Assembly (NCBI GenBank): GCA_031284275.1
Contig: JAITAD010000055.1
Span: 1-25,568 of the forward strand
DNA: 25,568 nucleotides
Direction: 5' to 3'
DNA from: Tannerellaceae bacterium
GTDB taxonomy: Bacteria > Bacteroidota > Bacteroidia > Bacteroidales > Tannerellaceae
Position 1 is the stretch's first letter. Every line of letters begins with the position of its first letter. Made by a program: the position numbers and the translations under genes. The notes beneath the pieces are model-generated. The model did no database searches. It saw nothing but the letters and a program-made list of their open reading frames with translations, and was not told the DNA's origin. Shown here piece after piece: positions 17,101 to 23,234 of this stretch.

Positions 17101-18450
17101 ACCGACAGGCTTCTGGTTTACAACTGCTCTGAACGCCTCAACCCCATGATATACGGCTCAATGTATGGCGCCGGCACACTCTACCTCTCGGGTAACGACC
17201 GCCGGGTGGACTTCAATATCAACCTCCGTAGCGGTGCACACTCCTTCGCCGGTTTTAATTTCACGAACGTCACTCCTACTGAGGGTAACGGCCTGCTGCG
17301 TTTCGTCCCTTCGCTGGACGAGGGTGTCGCCGCCGCTACCGAACGTCTACATGCCGCCGCTGTCGCTCCGCCGGTAGCGGTAGAAGTATCGATGGAAAAG
17401 CAACAAACACCCCCAATAGAGGGTGATGCCAAACAACCGGCCGGTTCCGCAACGGCCGCCGAACAGAAGATGGAAATCTTCGTCGATATCCTCCTTGATG
17501 TGACACCTGAGGCGACCCTCGAACTTGTCCTCGACCCTGTGGCGGGTGACCGTCTCAGAGGACATGCCGCCGGTGCTATCCATCTGCTGTACAACCCTCG
17601 CTCGGACCTGCGTATGTTCGGAACGGCGAATATCGTCGAAGGCGAGTATAACTTTAGCTTGCAACAGCTCTTCCGCCGTAACTTCAAGATACGCGACGGC
17701 AGTACCGTCGCTTTTCAAGGTGATCCTATGGATGCGACGCTTGATGTACGGGCTGTCTATACCCTCTCGGCCAATATTGGCGATCTGGATCCCGGCCTCC
17801 TCGTCGAAGCCGACCGTACCAACCTGCCCGTCAATTGTGTGCTGGTCATCAAGGGTGACTTACAACGCCCTGCATTGTCCTTCGACATCGAATTGCCCGG
17901 TGCCAACGCCGAAATCGAACGCCAAGTGCGCAGTTTTATCAATACTGAGGATATGATGGCGCGGCAGATTATCTACCTCATCGCCCTCAACAAGTTCTAC
18001 ACCCCGTCCTACTCAATGTCCGAACGCTCGGGTGAGCTGAGTGCTGTAGCCTCAGCTACGCTCTCCTCGCAGCTATCAGGACTCTTGAATGCCATCTCCG
18101 ACAAGGTACAGATAGGCGCCAATATCCATTCTTCCTACGAAGGTATGGACGACACCGAAATGGAAATGCTCCTCTCCAGCCAACTGCTCGATAATCGTTT
18201 GATTTTCAATGGTAATTTCGGTTATCGCAACAGTTACAGTCTGGGTAAAAGCGTCCTTGTCGGTGAATTCGATGTCGAATACAAACTCTCGCCCATGGGT
18301 GAGATACGTCTCAAAGCCTACAATCACGCCAACGACATGTACCGTTATCTCACGCAATCGCGTACTACCCAAGGCTTCGGTATCCTCCTCAAAAAAGACT
18401 TCTCAACTCTCCCCGAACTACTCCGCAAAAGAAAGCGACGGCAGCAGTAA
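14161..18450 (+). CDS. tamB: TamB-like translocation/assembly protein (DUF490 domain)
   Basis: A 1429-residue protein with one N-terminal membrane helix (about residues 12-35) followed by a very long beta-rich, AsmA/TamB-like region of amphipathic repeats. The C-terminal DUF490/TamB domain covers about residues 1050-1425: ILLDVTPEATLELVLDP, RLRGHAAGAI, GTANIVEGEYNFSLQQLF, FKIRDGSTVAFQGDP and an ELPGANAEIERQV segment. TamB-type proteins span the periplasm from the inner membrane and are linked to outer-membrane protein insertion or phospholipid transport. A low-complexity Ala/Pro/Glu linker (nt about 17320-17470) interrupts the repeat region. Its ATGA overlap with the M23 gene ties the pair. 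Convergent with tRNA-Gly(GCC). Confidence 0.85.
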   Translation: MKRLRFMTGLRHGVVGLIAFPALVYLTPTVLLLMPPVQEWLRSATSSALADKLGTAVEIGALRLEWPARLRVERLAVNDRYDAPLIKADYLSVRFQLLPLIGGRVVVDAIRLSDFALFLDRDTATGTLNAQFVVDAFKGSGDGGLDIELRSLLLRKGRVCFAPMDLECYDLAAKLSATVLGTDTFCVRLESLSFSEGRGFRLEDLHGMVAGNASGLSVQDVELRLPRSSLWLSRAQIDTTELSLVIKESVLCPADIDAFVPAFRHFTDSVRFSATVGGRADSLHLADLHLTIGRDAGCEGNLSVSHILSDSMRFSGVVTRLFVTPQGFPLLVSGLGGSGVQLPSAMVRLGRVSFAGDVTGSSEHIRTIGRFSSAVGALETDLTFGRSHGDVALTVDGDMHLVTQRLKAHSSGKATFRRNGDFDAALSASVDGGLLQFDGSLRRTGQAADVGFSAAVCRFPIDGEAGGDISFDLSAGFSGRNLDDVTGTLRVDDMALLTPTDSFFLSRLSLSASVLPTGRRLVVSSDLLNGELTGDFSFTGLLPHLQGLLEAYLPALLPPPVGGNAVVTARQATVTADNFSFLFTLGDMGHLAKALQLPFVLEAAQLSGFCRGEQFRFELRTPHFRVGQAAMEGGYLLCENPHARALLSARATLLGKDVRNYFSFKASAFDDVVHADLNWANDRTNFSGALLSGNMFFFRDEGLRTEIEIDESRLYVSDTLWRILPASFSVYNGRVDIDHFAVEHNDLHLRLDGTISPDPADVLLLKMHKLELSYIFDILNIPNLRFGGEATGSFLIRDPYGSRIVQTDNFTVDNFSLNDGSLGKLQLYSEWDEAHRGILLLGSIYTDDSTWTDVNGYIFPVKPESGLSLHFNANDLNLSFLRPFLRSAVSGFSGRASGPVHLFGPFSALSLAGNAAVKDVHISFDFLGTEYVFSDSVRMDDEGIFLDDVALHDRDGNTAQADFAFRHRFFQDYTFSGNLFTDRLLVYNCSERLNPMIYGSMYGAGTLYLSGNDRRVDFNINLRSGAHSFAGFNFTNVTPTEGNGLLRFVPSLDEGVAAATERLHAAAVAPPVAVEVSMEKQQTPPIEGDAKQPAGSATAAEQKMEIFVDILLDVTPEATLELVLDPVAGDRLRGHAAGAIHLLYNPRSDLRMFGTANIVEGEYNFSLQQLFRRNFKIRDGSTVAFQGDPMDATLDVRAVYTLSANIGDLDPGLLVEADRTNLPVNCVLVIKGDLQRPALSFDIELPGANAEIERQVRSFINTEDMMARQIIYLIALNKFYTPSYSMSERSGELSAVASATLSSQLSGLLNAISDKVQIGANIHSSYEGMDDTEMEMLLSSQLLDNRLIFNGNFGYRNSYSLGKSVLVGEFDVEYKLSPMGEIRLKAYNHANDMYRYLTQSRTTQGFGILLKKDFSTLPELLRKRKRRQQ

Positions 18451-18521
18451 GGGGAACATAAAGAAAGCGACCTCTCCCGCTCCGAATAAATCCTTCGGCA
18501 GGAAAGGCCGTAATAACCATG

Positions 18522-18594
18522 AGCGAAAAACGGGACTCGAACCCGCGACCCTAACCTTGGCAAGGTTATGCTCTACCAACTGAGCTATTTTCGC
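18522..18594 (-). tRNA. tRNA-Gly (anticodon GCC)
   Basis: A 73-base cloverleaf: acceptor GCGAAAA/TTTTCGC, D arm GCTC/GAGC with AGTTGGTA loop, anticodon stem TAACC/GGTTA with loop TTGCCAA (anticodon GCC), T arm GCGGG/CCCGT with TTCGAGT and one G-U pair, discriminator T. The CCA end is not encoded. Confidence 0.95.
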
Positions 18595-18615
18595 CTGTTT
18601 CTTCTTTTGCCGGTG

Positions 18616-18646
18616 CAAAGGTAAGCCTTTCACCTACTCCTGCAAG
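18616..18646 (-). promoter_or_regulatory. Promoter of tRNA-Gly(GCC)
   Basis: The minus strand reads TACCTTTG (18616-18623), a perfect -7 box, and CTTG (18643-18646) at the 19-base spacing, 3 of 4 to TTTG. The box ends 21 bases before the mature tRNA 5' end. Confidence 0.65.
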
Positions 18647-18649
18647 CCC

Positions 18650-18904
18650 TCAGGCCAATTTATTTACGTGCAGGGCTAACTGAGATTTGAGATTGGCTGC
18701 CTTGTTACGGTGTATGATATGCTTCTTAGCCAGACGGTCAAGCATGGATGATACTTTCGGTAACTGTACCAATGCCGTTGCTTTGTCTTCCGTAGCACGC
18801 AGGGCACGTACTGCTGTACGGGCTGTCTTGGCGTAATAACGGTTATGCAGCCGCTTGGCTTCGGTCTGCCGGATTCTTTTAATGGACGACTTGTGATTTG
18901 CCAT
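18650..18904 (-). CDS. rpsT: 30S ribosomal protein S20
   Basis: An 84-residue, lysine/arginine-rich helical protein that binds 16S r[24 protein letters not shown] is the diagnostic S20 start; the C-terminal [19 protein letters not shown] is the second conserved helix. Length is normal. It begins 37 bases after tRNA-Glu on the same strand, and no TAnnTTTG box is found in that gap, so it is probably transcribed from the tRNA-Glu promoter and released by tRNA processing. Confidence 0.95.
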   Translation of the reverse strand: MANHKSSIKRIRQTEAKRLHNRYYAKTARTAVRALRATEDKATALVQLPKVSSMLDRLAKKHIIHRNKAANLKSQLALHVNKLA

Positions 18905-18941
18905 ATTACGTATGTCTTACCAATTGTTCATCAGCCTCTTG

Positions 18942-19013
18942 TAGCCCATGGGGGAATCGAACCCCCCTTTCAAGAATGAAAATCTTGCGTCCTAACCGAT
19001 AGACGAATGGGCC
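18942..19013 (-). tRNA. tRNA-Glu (anticodon TTC)
   Basis: A 72-base cloverleaf: acceptor GGCCCAT/ATGGGCT (first pair G-U), D arm GTCT/GGAC, anticodon stem CAAGA/TCTTG with loop TTTTCAT (anticodon TTC), T arm GGGGG/CCCCC with TTCGATT, discriminator A. The CCA end is not encoded. Confidence 0.95.
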
Positions 19014-19032
19014 ACTCTTTCAAAGAGCGGTG

Positions 19033-19063
19033 CAAAGGTATTACTTTGTTCCAAACCTACAAA
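19033..19063 (-). promoter_or_regulatory. Promoter of tRNA-Glu / rpsT
   Basis: On the minus strand, TTTG (19060-19063) is separated by exactly 19 bases from TACCTTTG (19033-19040), a perfect match to the two-part Bacteroidetes promoter. The -7 box ends 19 bases before the mature tRNA. Confidence 0.8.
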
Positions 19064-19082
19064 TCTCACTCCCTTTATTTTT

Positions 19083-19901
19083 TCATTGCCTCGAATGGCT
19101 ACTGTGGTGGAGGCGAGTGCCGGAAGAGGATGAGTCGGGAGAGATACCGAGAGGAGAGAGGTTATCGGGATTGGTGATTTGGACTTGGACGACACCGGCG
19201 GTGATGGCGCGGAAAGCGTTTTCGAGTTTGGGAATCATGCCGCCGGAGATGACACCTTCATCAACGTAGTGGCGGAAAGAGTCCGGAGTGAGGGAGTCGA
19301 TGACGCTATCGGGGTCGGCGGGATTGCGTAGGACGCCGCGTTCCTCAAAACAGTAGATGAGCGTAACGTCGAAAAAGGAGGCAAGAGCTATGGCGGTCTC
19401 GGCGGCAATGGTATCGGCATTGGTATTGAGGAGAGAGCCGTGTCCATCGTGGGTCAGGGGGGCGATGACGGGGACATGTCCCTGTTCAATGAGTCGGCAG
19501 AAGATGTCGGCGCGTACGTGAGTGACATCGCCGACGTACCCGTAATCTATCTCGCGGACGGGACGCCGTTCGGAACGGATAATGTCCATATCGGCGCCGG
19601 TGACCCCAAGGGCGTCAATACCCCGCGCCTGCAAGCGGGCGACGATGCTTTTGTTGATCCACCCTCCATACACCATGGCGGCAATGCGCAAGGTGGGGAG
19701 GTCGGTGATGCGGCGGCCATCGACCATATGGGTCTCTATGCCGAGCTGTCGAGCGAGGGTGGTGGCAGAACGTCCCCCGCCGTGGACGAGTATCTTGGGA
19801 CCTGCTACGGCAGCGAAGCGGGTGAGCAACAGTTCGAGGGGTTGGTCTTCTTCAATGACGCGTCCACCGACTTTAATGACAGTAAGGGGGTTATTTTTCA
19901 T
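19083..19901 (-). CDS. argB: N-acylglutamate kinase (N-acetyl- or N-succinylglutamate kinase)
   Basis: A 272-residue amino-acid kinase that phosphorylates the gamma-carboxyl of N-acylglutamate in arginine synthesis. Lys10 in VIKVGGRVIEE and the glycine loop VHGGGRSAT bind nucleotide; NADTIAAETAIAL, GGMIPKLENAF and the VDGRRITD segment are family signatures. In Bacteroidetes the arginine route uses N-succinyl rather than N-acetyl intermediates in studied species, so the substrate may be N-succinylglutamate; sequence alone does not show it. The C-terminus has an extra Ser/His-rich tail (about 20 residues, PDSSSSGTRLHHSSHSRQ) after the usual end. No promoter was recognised upstream; other arg genes are not in the window. 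Confidence 0.92.
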   Translation of the reverse strand: MKNNPLTVIKVGGRVIEEDQPLELLLTRFAAVAGPKILVHGGGRSATTLARQLGIETHMVDGRRITDLPTLRIAAMVYGGWINKSIVARLQARGIDALGVTGADMDIIRSERRPVREIDYGYVGDVTHVRADIFCRLIEQGHVPVIAPLTHDGHGSLLNTNADTIAAETAIALASFFDVTLIYCFEERGVLRNPADPDSVIDSLTPDSFRHYVDEGVISGGMIPKLENAFRAITAGVVQVQITNPDNLSPLGISPDSSSSGTRLHHSSHSRQ

Positions 19902-19923
19902 TTTGCCTTTTGTTGTTCTAACG

Positions 19924-19954
19924 TTTGGGCGTGTCGTATTATTGCATACCTTTG
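19924..19954 (+). promoter_or_regulatory. Promoter of tRNA-Gly(CCC)
   Basis: TTTG (19924-19927), 19 bases, TACCTTTG (19947-19954): a perfect two-part Bacteroidetes promoter ending 24 bases before the mature tRNA 5' end. It lies in the divergent gap with argB. Confidence 0.8.
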
Positions 19955-19978
19955 CGCCCGCATCAGGGGGCGCTTTAC

Positions 19979-20051
19979 GCGGTAGTAGCTCAGTTGGTAG
20001 AGCATCAGCTTCCCAAGCTGAGGGTCACGAGTTCGAGTCTCGCTTACCGCT
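19979..20051 (+). tRNA. tRNA-Gly (anticodon CCC)
   Basis: A 73-base cloverleaf: acceptor GCGGTAG/TTACCGC (last pair G-U), D arm GCTC/GAGC, anticodon stem TCAGC/GCTGA with loop TTCCCAA (anticodon CCC), T loop TTCGAGT. The T stem ACGAG/CTCGC has an A-C mismatch at 49-65. Discriminator T; the CCA end is not encoded. Confidence 0.95.
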
Positions 20052-20055
20052 CTGT

Positions 20056-20083
20056 GCAACCCGTAGCTCCCCCCACGGGTTGC
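20056..20083 (+). terminator. Perfect 9-bp hairpin just after tRNA-Gly(CCC)
   Basis: GCAACCCGT pairs fully with ACGGGTTGC around a 10-base loop, starting 5 bases after the tRNA. No T-run follows directly; it probably works together with the second hairpin at 20090, or guides 3' processing. Confidence 0.5.
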
Positions 20084-20089
20084 CTTCCG

Positions 20090-20127
20090 GCAGGGGCGCT
20101 TTTCAATGAGCGCTCCTGCTTTCTTTT
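20090..20127 (+). terminator. Rho-independent terminator after tRNA-Gly(CCC)
   Basis: A 10-bp stem (GCAGGGGCGC with GCGCTCCTGC, one G-U pair) closes a 10-base loop and is followed by TTTCTTTT. It should separate tRNA-Gly from cca. Confidence 0.75.
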
Positions 20128-20169
20128 GGGCGTTTTCTGTGTCCGGTGGGAGTTATTAAGAGTTTCGTC

Positions 20170-21606
20170 ATGCTTGATGGTTCGCTGAGTTCTGATATAG
20201 TGGAAGTTCTGGAGAAACATCCCTTTCCGCTGATAGCGGAGGTGGCAGGAAGTTTAGGGATACCGGCCTATGTGGTGGGTGGCTTCGTACGGGATGTGTT
20301 CCTTCGCAGGCCGTCGAAAGATATTGATATCGTGACGGTGGGGGAGGGGAGTGGCATAGCGCTTGCCCAAGGGGTGGCGAACAGGCTGGGAGGACGGTTG
20401 TCGGTGTTTCGCACTTTCGGGACGGCGCAGGTGAAAACGCGTGAGGTAGAGATAGAGTTCGTGGGCGCACGGCGGGAGTCTTACAACCGCGATTCGCGAA
20501 AGCCGGTGGTAGAGAACGGGTCATTGGAAGATGACTTGGGGCGGAGAGATTTTACGATCAACGCAATGGCGGTCTCCCTCAACAAGGATGACTTTGGAGA
20601 CCTGATGGATCCGTTCAACGGCATGGACGACTTGGACGGACTGACGTTACGGACACCGCGTGATGCGGATGTGACTTTCGACGATGACCCCTTGCGTATG
20701 TTGCGGGCGGTTCGCTTCGCTTCGCAGTTGGGTTTTTTTATCCATCCTGACACCTTTGAGGCCATCGTGCGTAATGTGCACAGACTGGATATCATCTCGC
20801 AGGAACGGGTTCAAGAGGAGTTGAACAAAATCGTATTGTCGCCTCGTCCGTCGATAGGGTTTGACTTGTTGGATAAGACGGGGTTACTGGAGCTTATTAT
20901 TCCTGAACTGTCGGCGCTTAAAGGAGTGGAGACGCGTGTGGGGATAGGGCATAAGGACAACTTCGCACATACTTTACTTGTATTGGATAAGGTGGCGCGG
21001 GTGTCGGATAACCTCTGGTTGCGTTGGGCGGCGTTGTTGCATGACATTGCCAAACCGCTCGTGAAACGTTGGGATGGGCGTATGGGATGGACGTTCCATA
21101 ATCATGAGTTTCAAGGTCAGCGCATGGCAGAGGAGATTTTCCGGCGTCTTCGTCTGCCGTTGGATGCCAAGCTCCGCTACGTGCAGAAACTGATAGGGTT
21201 GCATATGCGGCCGATAAACCTGTCGGACGAGGAAATTACGGACTCGGCGCTCCGACGTTTGCTCTTCGATGCGGGTGAGGATCTGGAAGATTTATTTGTC
21301 CTCTGCGAAGCGGACATAACGAGCAAGAATCCGGTACGTGCTCGTCGGTTTTTGGAGAATTATCGGACGGTACGGCGCAAGTTAGGCCTTATCGAAGAGG
21401 CGGACAGGATACGTAACTTTCAGCCGCCGGTATCGGGGGCTGAAATCATGGAGTTGTTTGGGCTTGCACCCTCGCCGGTGGTGGGGCGGTTGAAGACGGC
21501 GTTGAAAGATGCCGTTCTGGATGGGAAGATACCCAACGAACGGGAGGCGGCACGGGAGTTCCTGACGGAAGTGGCGCGGGAATTGGAGGTAGAAAAGGCG
21601 AAGTGA
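20170..21606 (+). CDS. cca: tRNA nucleotidyltransferase / poly(A) polymerase family with HD domain
   Basis: A 478-residue class II nucleotidyltransferase that adds or repairs the 3' CCA of tRNAs, consistent with the three tRNA genes here lacking an encoded CCA. The start is the ATG at 20170; a GTG at 20146 is in frame. Head domain: VVGGFVRDVFL and SKDIDIVTVG carry the two metal-binding Asp, then RRDFTINAMA and the DPLRMLRAVRFASQLG segment. The neck has ERVQEELNKI. The HD domain (LLHDIAKP, then HNHEFQG-like FHNHEFQGQRMAEE) lies at about residues 260-360. Length is typical of the Bacteroidetes form. First gene of the operon with folB and the restriction cassette; no clear promoter box was found. 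Confidence 0.92.
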   Translation: MLDGSLSSDIVEVLEKHPFPLIAEVAGSLGIPAYVVGGFVRDVFLRRPSKDIDIVTVGEGSGIALAQGVANRLGGRLSVFRTFGTAQVKTREVEIEFVGARRESYNRDSRKPVVENGSLEDDLGRRDFTINAMAVSLNKDDFGDLMDPFNGMDDLDGLTLRTPRDADVTFDDDPLRMLRAVRFASQLGFFIHPDTFEAIVRNVHRLDIISQERVQEELNKIVLSPRPSIGFDLLDKTGLLELIIPELSALKGVETRVGIGHKDNFAHTLLVLDKVARVSDNLWLRWAALLHDIAKPLVKRWDGRMGWTFHNHEFQGQRMAEEIFRRLRLPLDAKLRYVQKLIGLHMRPINLSDEEITDSALRRLLFDAGEDLEDLFVLCEADITSKNPVRARRFLENYRTVRRKLGLIEEADRIRNFQPPVSGAEIMELFGLAPSPVVGRLKTALKDAVLDGKIPNEREAAREFLTEVARELEVEKAK

Positions 21607-21608
21607 CG

Positions 21609-21995
21609 ATGGATACGCGGATAGAGTTGCGGGGGATGGTGTTTCATAGCCACCATGGCGTGTTGGAACAGGAAGGGGTGACGGGAAACATGTTCAGGGT
21701 GGACGTGTCGTTCTCGGCGCCGGTGGAACGTGCGGCGCTGTCGGATGATCCGGCGGATACGGTCAGCTATGCGGATGTGTATGAAGTGATACGTCGGGAG
21801 ATGGCCATCCCCTCGCAGTTATTGGAGCACGTGGCGGGACGCATCTTCCGGTCGCTGTGGGCGGCTTTTCCGCAAATATCCTCCCTGTACGTCCGCATAA
21901 CGAAACCAGCCCCTCCCATTGCCGGCGCCCAATTCACCGAAATAGACGGAGGGGCAAGCGTAATATTGAAAGAAAGTAAAGAAGTAGTCAAATGA
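21609..21995 (+). CDS. folB: Dihydroneopterin aldolase
   Basis: A 128-residue folate enzyme that cleaves 7,8-dihydroneopterin to 6-hydroxymethyl-dihydropterin. Conserved residues, numbered from the ATG at 21609: Glu20 in HHGVLEQE, Tyr54 in VSYADVYE, Glu73 in LLEHVAGRI and the catalytic Lys99 in RITKPAPPIAG. A GTG at 21603 overlapping the cca stop by 4 bases (GTGA) is an alternative start; both give a normal length. The last residues (KESKEVVK) are encoded by noticeably AT-richer bases than the rest. The TGA overlaps the ATG of the first restriction-cassette gene (ATGA). Confidence 0.92.
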   Translation: MDTRIELRGMVFHSHHGVLEQEGVTGNMFRVDVSFSAPVERAALSDDPADTVSYADVYEVIRREMAIPSQLLEHVAGRIFRSLWAAFPQISSLYVRITKPAPPIAGAQFTEIDGGASVILKESKEVVK

Positions 21996-23233
21996 TCAGT
22001 AGCTTTCACCAGACGGAATCCGTCATAAGGAAAATCTTTGGTAGTCATGTAGAGTTATTGTCAAGTGTCGATGAGTTGTTTGAGTTGGAGATGGCTTGGT
22101 TGGAGTTTAACTGCTTGTCACAAGAAAGATTGCTGGAACGTTCTGCATTCATTAAATCTGTTGATAATCAATTTACTAAACATTTTTTGCTGTATTCAAG
22201 CTACAATGAAGCCATCAATGAAAATCGGACGGCACTAACTCAAGCATATTTTGAAGAAGGTCTGTTCTCAACGGGATACGCCACGCATGGGCTGTTTCCG
22301 TATCGCGGGAAGTTCCATCCACAGTTGATAAAAGGATTGCTCAATATCTTAGGTGTTGAAAAAGGCGAAACCCTTCTTGACCCCATGGCCGGTAGTGGAA
22401 CTGCCAACATTGAAGCAGCTTTGATGGGTATCCATTCTGTGGCTGTTGATGTGAGTCCCTTTTGCCGGCTTATGATTCAGACCAAGTACGAGGCATTAAC
22501 AATTGACTTGAATCTGTTGGAAAACACACCTTTGGACAGCAAAAAAATATTTACTTTTTTTGAACGGGGGGAGGTTCTGAACAGAATTGCAGAAGTCAAG
22601 GAAAACGAAAAACGCAAAATCTACCATCTTGCCTTTCTGGCTTGGTTAGACGCTTTAGGGTATTCCAAGCGGGTGGTACGTTCCAATCACGAACAACTTT
22701 TTGAGCGGGTTTTGCCCCGTTACATGAAAACAGTCAAATCAACGCTAAAGAATCCGTGTTTCAACAGAGATGAGATAGGGGAAATGGTTATTTTAGCAGA
22801 TTCGGAAGCCCTGCATCTCCAATTACCTGATGAAAGTATTGACTGCGTGATAACATCTCCCCCCTATTCTTTTGCAATAGACTATGTCGAGAATGACAAA
22901 GACCAGTTGGCCTTTTTGGGTTACGACACCAAAGAATTGAAAGGCAAACTGATTGGTTTAAAGGGTAAAAACAAGATAGACAAGCTGAACACCTATTTCG
23001 TAGATATGGATAAAGTTTGTGCAGAAGTTGCACGGGTTCTCAGAAAAAGCAGATACTTTTGCATGATTATAGGTTCAAATACCAACCAAACAGGAGGAAT
23101 TAGATTGGAGCAAACTATCATTGATTCTGCTCAGAGATATGGGTTACCTTTGATAAAATCCATTCTCAAACCCATAAGAGGAATGAGGAACACAATGAAA
23201 AACGAATATATACTGATTTTCAAAAAGCAATAA
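21992..23233 (+). CDS. Type II DNA methyltransferase 1 (amino-MTase, motif I before motif IV)
   Basis: A 413-residue S-adenosylmethionine-dependent DNA amino-methyltransferase. AdoMet-binding motif I is LLDPMAGSGT (residues 128-137), preceded by YATHGLFPYRGKFHPQL, which is a motif-X-like feature of this family. Catalytic motif IV is ITSPPY (287-292). The order X-I-IV, with about 150 residues between I and IV, is unlike the usual beta class. The SPPY sequence favours N4-cytosine methylation, but N6-adenine cannot be excluded. The ~95-residue N-terminus has no recognised motif. It begins inside the folB stop and ends one base before the endonuclease. Lys/Asn/Ile-rich with AT-rich codons, unlike cca and folB, which points to horizontal transfer. 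Confidence 0.88.
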   Translation: MISSFHQTESVIRKIFGSHVELLSSVDELFELEMAWLEFNCLSQERLLERSAFIKSVDNQFTKHFLLYSSYNEAINENRTALTQAYFEEGLFSTGYATHGLFPYRGKFHPQLIKGLLNILGVEKGETLLDPMAGSGTANIEAALMGIHSVAVDVSPFCRLMIQTKYEALTIDLNLLENTPLDSKKIFTFFERGEVLNRIAEVKENEKRKIYHLAFLAWLDALGYSKRVVRSNHEQLFERVLPRYMKTVKSTLKNPCFNRDEIGEMVILADSEALHLQLPDESIDCVITSPPYSFAIDYVENDKDQLAFLGYDTKELKGKLIGLKGKNKIDKLNTYFVDMDKVCAEVARVLRKSRYFCMIIGSNTNQTGGIRLEQTIIDSAQRYGLPLIKSILKPIRGMRNTMKNEYILIFKKQ

Positions 23234-23234
23234 T

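Noticed and set aside
18487..18515. Small TCCT/AGGA hairpin downstream of tRNA-Gly(GCC)
   Set aside because: Four base pairs only; too weak to call a terminator although a short T-rich stretch follows on the minus strand.
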